DNA of 17,529 nt from positions 1 through 17,529 of the forward strand of contig SKLD01000340.1 of NCBI GenBank assembly GCA_007123395.1. The letters are read 5' to 3'. The translations under genes were made by a program, and so were the position numbers. This DNA comes from Opitutales bacterium. Lineage in GTDB: Bacteria > Verrucomicrobiota > Verrucomicrobiia > Opitutales > Oceanipulchritudinaceae. The notes beneath the pieces are model-generated. The model was not told the origin of the DNA and searched no databases. It worked only from the letters and a program-made list of their open reading frames with translations. Positions 6,825 to 13,175 of the stretch are shown here, piece after piece (position 1 is the stretch's first letter; each line of letters opens with the position of its first letter).

Positions 6825-7934
6825 ATGAGTATGTCCGAAGACACCCAAGTATTTAACAACCTTCTGATGCTCGCCGTTGAAAACGGGGCGAGCGACATCC
6901 ACGTTAAGTCGAACAAGCCGGCTTATCTCCGGTTGCACGGGCAGCTTGAACCCGTCGATATGGACCCGTTGGCGGTACCGCAGATTCTGCGATTCATCGA
7001 GAGCATCTGCCCGGGTCAGTTTTTCGACCGTTGGGAGGAGGAGAACCAGATCGATTTCAGTTATAAGCTGGACGAGGTGGGACGCTTCCGTGTGAACGCG
7101 TTCTACCAGCGCGGCACCCCGAGCATCGTGTTCCGGTACGTGAAGGACAAGCCCCCGTCGTTCGAGGACCTTCACCATGATCCGGAGGTGTTCCGCGATT
7201 TGGCGGGTCACAAGGACGGCATTCTCCTCATTTGCGGCGCAACGGGATCTGGGAAGAGTTCGACTCTTGCGGCGGTTCTCAACTTCATCAACCACAACTA
7301 CGACCGCCATGTCGTCACTTTGGAGGATCCCATTGAGTTCACTTTCTCCGACGTGAAGTGCGTTTTCAACCAGCGCGAGATCGGCATCGACACGCCCAGT
7401 TTCGCGGCGGGGATGAGATCAGTCCTGCGGCAGGATCCGGATGTTATTCTCATTGGCGAGATGCGGGACAAGGAGACCTTTAACACGGCGCTCTCCGCGG
7501 CGGAGACGGGGCACTACGTGTTCAGTACGCTGCACTCCTCGAACGCGCAGCAGGCGGTGCAGCGGATTTTCGAGTTTTACCCGCCCGACGAGCACGCGGG
7601 ATTACGCCGCCAAGTGGCCAGTGCCCTTCGCGCGACGATCACGCAAAAGCTCGTTCCCGCGCTTGAAGGTCTCGGCCGTGTGCCGGTGGTGGAGATTTTC
7701 GTGGTGGAGGGTCTTGCGCGCAGCGCGATCACGGAAGGATCGTACGAGAAAATTCCGTCGGTCATCGAGGCCGGCACGGACATGGGGTCAAAGTCCTTCA
7801 ACGCCGACCTCTACCGCCTCATCCGCGAGGGCAAGATAACCAAGCAGACGGGGCTCGCCTTTTCACCGAACCCGAAGGCCTTGGAGATGAACCTGAAGGG
7901 AATCTTCCTTTCCACCGGTGGAATCGTGAGCTGA
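6825..7934 (+). CDS. pilT: PilT-type twitching motility / retraction ATPase
   Basis: This 369-aa hexameric secretion ATPase is expected to drive depolymerisation (retraction) of type IV pili at the inner-membrane base. Visible motifs are the N-terminal PAS-like region with GASDIHVKSNKPAYLRLHG (21-39), Walker A GATGSGKS (138-145), the Asp box VVTLEDPIEF (163-172), Walker B DVILIGEMRD (206-215, catalytic Glu212), and the His box ETGHYVFSTLHSSNA (227-241). LARSAITEG (297-305) stands where PilT has its AIRNLIRE motif, only partly conserved. The family length is about 345-380. It lacks the tetracysteine zinc motif of GspE/PilB assembly ATPases, so it is the PilT/PilU type. ATG 6825 is used; ATG 6831 is equally possible. 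Its 3' end is 23 bases from convergent gntK. No other pilus motor gene is in the window. Confidence 0.93.
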   Translation: MSMSEDTQVFNNLLMLAVENGASDIHVKSNKPAYLRLHGQLEPVDMDPLAVPQILRFIESICPGQFFDRWEEENQIDFSYKLDEVGRFRVNAFYQRGTPSIVFRYVKDKPPSFEDLHHDPEVFRDLAGHKDGILLICGATGSGKSSTLAAVLNFINHNYDRHVVTLEDPIEFTFSDVKCVFNQREIGIDTPSFAAGMRSVLRQDPDVILIGEMRDKETFNTALSAAETGHYVFSTLHSSNAQQAVQRIFEFYPPDEHAGLRRQVASALRATITQKLVPALEGLGRVPVVEIFVVEGLARSAITEGSYEKIPSVIEAGTDMGSKSFNADLYRLIREGKITKQTGLAFSPNPKALEMNLKGIFLSTGGIVS

Positions 7935-7957
7935 CATCCGGCGCGAATACCGACAGT

Positions 7958-8494
7958 TTACGAGGTGCCGGGGGCCTCTTTGAATCCGAAGCGGCGCAGC
8001 GCTTCGGCGACGACGGTGTCGACCGGTTGCGTGGCGTCGAGAGTGAGCGCTTCGGGTCCGGGCGGCTCAAGGGTGTCGAGCTGTGTGCGCAGGAGTGCGG
8101 GCGGCATAAAGTGGCCGGGGCGCGTTTCCATGCGGGTGGAGAGAGTCGCCGGGTCGACGCGCAAGAAAAGAAAGGCGCATGCGTCGAGTCCGTGCGTGAG
8201 GCGTTCGCGGTAGGCGGCTTTGAGCGCGCTGCACGCGAGAACAGCCGGGGCCGTTCCCGGCGGCGCGGTGTCGCGCAGCCAGGTGTTGAGGCGGTCGAGC
8301 CACGGTGCGCGGTCGGCGTCGTCGAGTGGCGTACCGGAGCGCATCTTGCGGATGCTCTCCGAAGGATGGAAGTCGTCACCGTCGGCAAAGGTACCGCCGA
8401 GGGCATTGGCGAGGGCGGCTCCGATTGTCGATTTGCCGCAGCCGGAAACGCCCATGACAACGATACGGCGCGGACGGACGGGGATTTTGCTCAC
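7958..8494 (-). CDS. gntK: Gluconokinase
   Basis: This 178-aa P-loop kinase phosphorylates D-gluconate to 6-phosphogluconate in the cytoplasm, feeding the pentose phosphate or Entner-Doudoroff route. Family signatures, in order: Walker A GVSGCGKST (15-23), the substrate-binding DGDDFHP (38-44), KMRSGTPLDDADRAPWL (50-66), CSALKAAYRERL (88-99), and PGHFMPPALLRTQLDTLE (126-143). The length matches GntK (about 175). The start is GTG 8494-8492, with no recognisable ribosome-binding site. It lies 35 bases downstream of the dehydrogenase gene on the same strand and probably forms its operon. It is convergent with pilT. No gluconate transporter or regulator is adjacent, so the source of gluconate is unknown. 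Confidence 0.93.
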   Translation of the reverse strand: MSKIPVRPRRIVVMGVSGCGKSTIGAALANALGGTFADGDDFHPSESIRKMRSGTPLDDADRAPWLDRLNTWLRDTAPPGTAPAVLACSALKAAYRERLTHGLDACAFLFLRVDPATLSTRMETRPGHFMPPALLRTQLDTLEPPGPEALTLDATQPVDTVVAEALRRFGFKEAPGTS

Positions 8495-8529
8495 CGGATG
8501 AGGGGGAGTGGAACTGCGAAGGCGGATTT

Positions 8530-9429
8530 CTATGACGCTGCCGCGCCCCGCCCCTTGAAGGTCAGCTCGGCGACCCCGGACTTGTCGAGTTCGCCGAGGC
8601 CGAGAGTGATCATCTTTTCATATTGGGCCTTCGCCGCGGCGTTGAGCGGAAGGTCGAGCCGCTGCGAGCGTGCGAGAGCATGTGCGATGCCGCTGTCTTT
8701 GGCGGCGTGGGCGGCGGAGAAGTAGCAGTCGTGGTCGCGGTTCTGCATATCTTCGCCGTCGGTTTCCAGCACGCGACTGTTCGCGCCGGTTTGGGCGAAG
8801 ACTTCGCGCAGGAGTTTGAGGTCGATGCCGAGGGCGTCGCCGAGGGCAAGGCCTTCCGCGAGCGCGGCGGTGTTGATATTCATGACCATGTTGACGAGCG
8901 CCTTGACCGTCGCGGCGGTGCCCGCCGGGCCGATGTAGCGCATCGACGCGCTGAGGTCGCGCAGGACCGGTTCGGCTCGGCGGTAGACCTTCTTCTCGCC
9001 GCCAACCATGAGGTAGAGTTTTCCTTCCCGCGCCTGGGGGATGCTCGAAGCCATGGCCGCCTCGAGGCTGAAGGCGCGGGCATCCCGGCATAGCGACTCC
9101 ACTTCGAGGTGAATTTTGGGTGAGACGGTGGCGCAGTTGATGAAAATTTTGCGCGCCGTCTTGCCCGCGAGGAGAGTGTCTTTGCCGGTCTTGAAGAGCG
9201 AGCGCATGGCGCGGTCGTCCGGCACGACGGTGAAGATGATGTCGGCGCCTTCCGTAACTTCGGCGAGACGGGTTGGCGCGGAGGCACCGAGTTCGGCGGC
9301 GAGGGCTTCGGCGGCGGGCCGGTGACGGTCGTGCACGGAGACGACAGGGTAGCCAAGGTCGTGGAGGCGGCGGGCCATATTGGCCCCCATACGCCCTACG
9401 CCCACAAAGGCGATTTTCTTTTTAGGCAT
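8530..9429 (-). CDS. NAD(P)-dependent beta-hydroxyacid dehydrogenase (3-hydroxyisobutyrate dehydrogenase family)
   Basis: This 299-aa oxidoreductase has an N-terminal Rossmann fold (FVGVGRMGANMARRL, 8-22) and the C-terminal helical domain of the HIBADH/GarR/GLYR family. Catalytic Lys176 and Asn180 are present in VKALVN, the K-x3-N pair of the family. The usual substrate loop 'DAPVSGG' is changed: here the stretch reads EAAMASSIPQAREGKLYLMVGG (123-144), so the Ser-Gly-Gly that holds the substrate carboxylate is replaced by Ala-Ser-Ser. Substrate is therefore uncertain; candidates are tartronate semialdehyde, glyoxylate/succinate semialdehyde or another short hydroxyacid. The next gene downstream is gluconokinase and the gene 42 bases upstream encodes an MBL-fold protein, suggesting a sugar-acid or small-aldehyde context. 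ATG 9429-9427 begins directly at MPKKKIAFVG; no Shine-Dalgarno site is seen. Confidence 0.88.
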   Translation of the reverse strand: MPKKKIAFVGVGRMGANMARRLHDLGYPVVSVHDRHRPAAEALAAELGASAPTRLAEVTEGADIIFTVVPDDRAMRSLFKTGKDTLLAGKTARKIFINCATVSPKIHLEVESLCRDARAFSLEAAMASSIPQAREGKLYLMVGGEKKVYRRAEPVLRDLSASMRYIGPAGTAATVKALVNMVMNINTAALAEGLALGDALGIDLKLLREVFAQTGANSRVLETDGEDMQNRDHDCYFSAAHAAKDSGIAHALARSQRLDLPLNAAAKAQYEKMITLGLGELDKSGVAELTFKGRGAAAS

Positions 9430-9471
9430 AATGAGACAAGTGTAGTGGATAATTGATTAAGGAAAGATGCG

Positions 9472-10287
9472 TCACTCCGCGAAGAAAGGATTGTGCTCCA
9501 GCTCTTCGGCGACGGTCGTGAGCGGCCCGTGCCCCGGGCAAAGGACAGTTTCGCCCGGAAGACCGAGGATTTTTTCCCGCGTCGCGGTGAGGGCGGATTT
9601 CCATGCGGAGGGCGCACCGCCCATCGAACCGGCGAAGAGCGCGTCACCCACGACGGCGACAGGACGTTCAAGCCCGTCAATGACAAAGGTCGTGCCGCCG
9701 GGAGAATGCCCCGGAGTAAGGTGCGCCGTGATCCTGAGTCCGTCGGCTTCGAAGACGTCCCCCTCGTCGAACGGGTCGGCGCCGGTAACTGTTTCGTTGC
9801 CGTGGATCGCGATGGGAGCCTTTGGGAAGGCCTCGCGCAGACGCTGCAGATCGGCGACGTGGTCCGGATGCGAGTGGGTGAGCAGGATGTGCCGCACGTT
9901 GAGCTTCCCGCTGCGCACAGTATCAATAAGCGGACGGGCATCGGCGCCGGAATCGAAGATCGCTGCGTCGCGGGTCCGCGGATTCCACGCGACGTAGGCG
10001 TTGACGGTCATGTCATCGAAAGGCGTGTTGCACTGCCGCAAGCCGGCGAGGGTGACGGGCGCGGGCACCCATTCACGTTTGCCGCAGGTAACAAGTGCGT
10101 CCGCTCCGAGGCCAAGAACGGGCGCGACAGCCCGAGCAACGGATTCTTCAAACTCGCCCTTGAGCGCACGTTTCCATGCGTCGCCCTCGATTTCCGCACG
10201 GTTGCATACTTGCTTGTCGGTGAGGCCAAGACCGCGCTGCGCTTTGCCGAGGATATCTTCGTAGTAGTCTTCCAAAGGAATTGTCAT
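9472..10287 (-). CDS. MBL-fold metallo-hydrolase with N-terminal HTH-like domain
   Basis: This 271-aa protein consists of two parts. Residues about 5-66 resemble a Cro/C1 (XRE) helix-turn-helix: a helix EDILGKAQRGLGLTDKQV, then NRAEIEGDAWKRALKGEF, then VARAVAPVLGLGADALV, as in the 'GLTQEELA...G...LG...L' pattern. Residues about 77-271 form a metallo-beta-lactamase fold with a complete dinuclear metal set: THSHPDH (His138, His140, Asp142, His143), His194 in TPGHSPG, Asp215 in GDALFAGS and His253 in CPGHGP. GDxLFAGS and CPGHGP are glyoxalase-II-like. ATG 10287-10285 was chosen; the frame is open to 10365 but the extra 26 codons look non-coding. It is probably first of a three-gene unit. The function is unknown: thioester hydrolase, or a regulator with a catalytic sensing domain, are both possible. 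Confidence 0.85.
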   Translation of the reverse strand: MTIPLEDYYEDILGKAQRGLGLTDKQVCNRAEIEGDAWKRALKGEFEESVARAVAPVLGLGADALVTCGKREWVPAPVTLAGLRQCNTPFDDMTVNAYVAWNPRTRDAAIFDSGADARPLIDTVRSGKLNVRHILLTHSHPDHVADLQRLREAFPKAPIAIHGNETVTGADPFDEGDVFEADGLRITAHLTPGHSPGGTTFVIDGLERPVAVVGDALFAGSMGGAPSAWKSALTATREKILGLPGETVLCPGHGPLTTVAEELEHNPFFAE

Positions 10288-10602
10288 CACAATCAATGTA
10301 TGCACGTAAGGGCGGGCTGGGCAAGGCCCAAGCGGTTTATGGCTCGCGGCAGATCCACAGGTCACGCTCCCCGGAATCCGCGCGCGGGAAATTCCATCTC
10401 CGCGAAGCGACCGGCACCCATCGAATCCGGCTCCGTGAATTTACTGCCTCCTGCGAATGCGCGGCCTATTCATCGCGATGTTGCGGTTGCTTGGAGGTAA
10501 CCGCATACGTCGACGCTATGGACTTTGACAGTCCTACGCCGACGCGCCGCTTCGGTACCCACGGCCAGCTATTTCGCTATGATCAGGCATGGCGGGAAAA
10601 CG
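10288..10602. other. Non-coding stretch upstream of the MBL operon
   Basis: Between the ilvB terminator and the MBL gene there is no convincing gene. On the minus strand a possible promoter TTGCCC (10324-10319), 18-base spacer, TACATT (10300-10295) would start transcription at or next to the MBL start codon, giving a near-leaderless message. Two short inverted repeats are seen: TGCGGTT/AACCGCA (10482-10488, 10499-10505) and GGACT/AGTCC (10520-10524, 10530-10534). They could be operator sites but have no known counterpart. No tRNA or other RNA gene was recognised. Confidence 0.35.
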
Positions 10603-10637
10603 ACGGCCGCCTCCGTCGCGCGGGCGGAGGCGGCCGT
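10598..10637 (-). terminator. Intrinsic terminator after ilvB
   Basis: A perfect 13-bp GC-rich inverted repeat (10603-10615 with 10625-10637, 9-base loop) begins 33 bases after the ilvB stop and is followed on the minus strand by CGTTTTC. This is a strong Rho-independent terminator and separates ilvB from the MBL-dehydrogenase-gluconokinase unit. Confidence 0.8.
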
Positions 10638-10669
10638 TCCGGAAAGAGCCGCAGTTTTGATGCCCGTCC

Positions 10670-12484
10670 TTACTTGCCGGGCGTCTTGATGAGTATGTCT
10701 TTGGCGGACGCGCCCGCTGGAATGAAGGGCATAACGTGCTCGGTATAGGGTACGATAACGTCAAGGACGAAGGGCCCGTCGTGGTTGACCATCTCTTCGA
10801 CGGCCTCGCGGAGTTCGTCCTTTTTCCAGACACGCCGGGCGCGCACACCGAAGCCCTCGCAGATCTTGATCCAGTCGGGGTAGAGCGCCTCGAGGTTGTC
10901 GGGGCCGCCGATGTTGTCGGGATGGCCGAGGACCGTCTGCGCGCGCACACCTTCGTATAGGATGTCCTCCCACTGCACGACCATGCCGAGGTGCTGGTTG
11001 TTGAGGAGGAGCACCTTGACAGGGATCTTCTCCATGAGAGCGGTAGCCAGTTCCTGCACATTCATTAAGAACGAGCCGTCGCCGTCGACATCGACGACCG
11101 TGCGGTCCGGATGGGCCACCTTTGCACCGAGGGCAGCGGGCAGGCCGAAGCCCATTGTGCCCAGACCGAGTGAGCTGAGGAAGGCACGCGGCTTGTGGAA
11201 TTTGTAGAACTGGGCGGCCCACATTTGGTGCTGGCCCACGCCGGTTGTGACAAGGGCTTCGCCTTTTGTCACCTCATAGACGGCCTGCACCGCCTCCTGC
11301 GGCATAATGTAGGGGCTTTCTTCATACTCGAAAGGATGCTGTTCCAGCCAGCCCTTCACTTTTTGCATCCAAGGCGAGATATCGGGTTTCTGGAAGCCAC
11401 GTTCGCGCATGAGTTCGCACATGCGTTTGAGGGCATATTTGACATCGCTGTGCAGGGGGTAGTCGACCACCTTGTTCTTGTGGTGCTCGGATTTGTCGAT
11501 GTCGATATGAACGACGGTGGCCTCGGGTGCGAACTTGGCAATGGCCCCGGTGATGCGGTCGTCGAAACGCGCTCCGAGGGTGATGAGAAGCGAGCTTTCG
11601 CACACGGCCCAGTTGCCGGCCACCCCGCCGTGCATGCCGAACCAGCGCAGGCTCTGCGGGTGGTCTTCCTCGAAGCCGCCGAGGCCCATGAGGGTGGTGG
11701 TGACGGGAAAGCCGGTGAGTTCCGCGAATTCCGTGAGTTCCTTTTGCGCGTTACCGCTGACTATGCCGCCGCCTGTATAGATGACGGGGCGCTCGGCACG
11801 CGCGCAGGCCTCGATGACGGCGATCAATTCTTCGTCCGATGCTTTGGGCAGCGGATTGTAGCCGGGCAGTTGCATTGCGGCGTTGAGCGCGTCCTCCAAC
11901 TCTTTGCCGCCGATTGTCGCCTGCTGCACGTCTTTGGGAAGGTCGATGACAACGGGGCCGGGACGCCCCGACTCAGCGACGTAGAAGGCTTCTTTGACGA
12001 CGCGTGGGATATCCCGGATATCGAGCACGAGGTAGCTGTGCTTCACGATAGGCAGCGTGATGCCGTAGACATCGGTCTCCTGAAAGGCGCTCTTGCCGAT
12101 AAACTCCTGCTTTACCTGGCCGGTGATGGCGATGAGCGGGGTGGAGTCCATCTGTGCGTCGGCGATACAGGTGACGAGGTTGGTGGCACCGGGACCGCTC
12201 GTCGCCATGCACACCCCCGCTTTGCCGGTGGAGCGGGCGTAGCCGTGCGCCATGAATCCGCAGCCCTGCTCGTGGCGGGGAAGGATCGTGCGGATGCGCT
12301 CGGAGCGCACGAGACTCTGGTGAATCTCCATGGAAGCGCCGCCGGGATAGGCGAAGATTACATCCACACCCTCCCGCTCGAGGCACGCGACGAGGAGGTC
12401 GGCACCCTTTACGACCGTCCCTGCGGCGGGCTGGGACGAGGTGTTCTGCGCTTTGGTCTCCGGCGGGAGGGTTTCCGTTTTCAT
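10670..12484 (-). CDS. ilvB: Acetolactate synthase, large (catalytic) subunit
   Basis: This 604-aa ThDP/FAD enzyme makes acetolactate or acetohydroxybutyrate from pyruvate, the first common step of valine, leucine and isoleucine synthesis. Visible: FAYPGGASMEIHQ (44-56), catalytic Glu72 in RHEQGCGFMAHGYAR, ATSGPGATNLVT (94-105), the FAD region LGARFDDRITG (303-313), and the ThDP/Mg motif GDGSFLMN (468-475) ending with Asn495-Asn496. The C-terminal GMVVQWEDILYEG (500-512), with the herbicide-site Trp505, is like the plant enzyme, and an extra few residues follow (LGHPDNIGGPDNLEALYPDW, 519-538). Lys125 stands where plants have the sulfonylurea-site Pro. ATG 12484 is preceded 8 bases upstream by AGGA. 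A 12-codon frame ends just before it. No ilvN or ilvC is adjacent, so the regulatory subunit must be elsewhere. Confidence 0.96.
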   Translation of the reverse strand: MKTETLPPETKAQNTSSQPAAGTVVKGADLLVACLEREGVDVIFAYPGGASMEIHQSLVRSERIRTILPRHEQGCGFMAHGYARSTGKAGVCMATSGPGATNLVTCIADAQMDSTPLIAITGQVKQEFIGKSAFQETDVYGITLPIVKHSYLVLDIRDIPRVVKEAFYVAESGRPGPVVIDLPKDVQQATIGGKELEDALNAAMQLPGYNPLPKASDEELIAVIEACARAERPVIYTGGGIVSGNAQKELTEFAELTGFPVTTTLMGLGGFEEDHPQSLRWFGMHGGVAGNWAVCESSLLITLGARFDDRITGAIAKFAPEATVVHIDIDKSEHHKNKVVDYPLHSDVKYALKRMCELMRERGFQKPDISPWMQKVKGWLEQHPFEYEESPYIMPQEAVQAVYEVTKGEALVTTGVGQHQMWAAQFYKFHKPRAFLSSLGLGTMGFGLPAALGAKVAHPDRTVVDVDGDGSFLMNVQELATALMEKIPVKVLLLNNQHLGMVVQWEDILYEGVRAQTVLGHPDNIGGPDNLEALYPDWIKICEGFGVRARRVWKKDELREAVEEMVNHDGPFVLDVIVPYTEHVMPFIPAGASAKDILIKTPGK

Positions 12485-12489
12485 GGTTT

Positions 12490-12528
12490 TTATCCTGTAT
12501 TTTTGGTGTTGTTGATTTTTGGTTTCAT
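12490..12528 (-). CDS. Possible short leader peptide upstream of ilvB
   Basis: A 12-codon frame (MKPKINNTKNTG, TAA stop) ends five bases before the ilvB start, and the AGGA that serves as the ilvB ribosome-binding site lies inside its last two codons and stop. It sits in an A-rich, GC-poor leader unlike its surroundings. It contains Lys, Asn and Thr codons but only one Ile and no Val or Leu, so classical branched-chain attenuation is not supported. It could allow translational coupling, or could be chance. Confidence 0.3.
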   Translation of the reverse strand: MKPKINNTKNTG

Positions 12529-12593
12529 TTCATGAAAGAGTCTTTGCGTGTCGGGGAGGGTGCGGAAGGGGCCGTGCGAAGCAAGTACGCAAA

Positions 12594-12628
12594 CAAACCT
12601 CCGGGATTCTCGGATACCGGGGGGTTTG
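12594..12628 (-). terminator. Possible terminator or leader hairpin between gcvH and ilvB
   Basis: On the minus strand CAAACC...CCGG pairs with CCGG...GGTTTG (6+4 bp with an internal bulge), the second arm running into GTTTGCG. It lies about 35 bases after the gcvH stop and 110 bases before ilvB. The T-run is short, so it may be a weak gcvH terminator or part of the ilvB leader. A second GC-rich repeat (GCGGCGC/GCGCCGC) lies between it and gcvH. Confidence 0.35.
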
Positions 12629-12660
12629 CGGCGCTCCGGCGGCTGCACGGGCGCCGCTGT

Positions 12661-13044
12661 CTATACGACGACCTTCCGGTAGGCCTCAGCGTCGAGGAGG
12701 CTGCCGAGGTCATCCACGTTATCAGGACGCACCTTGATCATCCATGCCTCGCCGAAGGGAGATGAGTTCACTTTTTCCGGGGCGTCGGCGAGGTCTTCGT
12801 TGATTGCAATGACTTCGCCACTGACGGGCATGAAGAGATCGCTCGCCGCTTTAACCGACTCGACAACGCCGAAGGTTTCGCCGACCGAAAACGTCGCTCC
12901 GGGCTCCGGCAGTTCGACGAAGGTGACGTCCCCGAGGCTTTCCTGCGCGTAATCGGTGATCCCGACCACGACGGTGCCGTCCTCTTCGAGGCGCAGCCAT
13001 TCGTGTTCCTTGGTGTATTTCAGGTTGTCGGGAATCTCGCTCAT
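12661..13044 (-). CDS. gcvH: Glycine cleavage system H protein
   Basis: This 127-aa lipoyl carrier shuttles the aminomethyl group between the P, T and L proteins of the glycine cleavage system. The signature TKEHEWLRLEEDGTVVVGIT (11-30) is followed by DYAQESLGDVTFVELPEPG and by the lipoylation site GVVESVKAASDLFMPVSGEV, with Lys65 as the modified lysine. INEDLADAPEKVNSSPFGEAW and WMIKV complete the fold. The length is the family norm. ATG 13044-13042 is preceded by AGGAA with very short spacing. No gcvT or gcvP gene is adjacent, so it is separated from its usual partners in this stretch. H-like proteins of lipoate relay are an alternative role, but the sequence is a canonical GcvH. Confidence 0.96.
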   Translation of the reverse strand: MSEIPDNLKYTKEHEWLRLEEDGTVVVGITDYAQESLGDVTFVELPEPGATFSVGETFGVVESVKAASDLFMPVSGEVIAINEDLADAPEKVNSSPFGEAWMIKVRPDNVDDLGSLLDAEAYRKVVV

Positions 13045-13175
13045 TTCCTAGTGGTGCCTTAGTTTTGGAAATGGCCGGACGGGCGCAAGGATTCTTTTTT
13101 GCAGAATTGCGGATGCATGCCGGGTTGCCCTTGATTAGCGAGGATATGAGTTTCGAGAGGTAGCTGAAGGTGCGC

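Noticed and set aside
7911..7924. 14-base perfect palindrome TTCCACCGGTGGAA at the end of pilT
   Set aside because: It lies within the last codons, has no adjacent T-run and no loop room for a good hairpin beyond 5 bp; probably chance.
10525..10530. TTGACA on the plus strand between the MBL gene and ilvB
   Set aside because: No -10 follows at normal spacing and no plus-strand gene lies downstream.
11195..12535. 446-codon plus-strand frame opposite ilvB
   Set aside because: It is a shadow of ilvB, a fully conserved gene on the minus strand.
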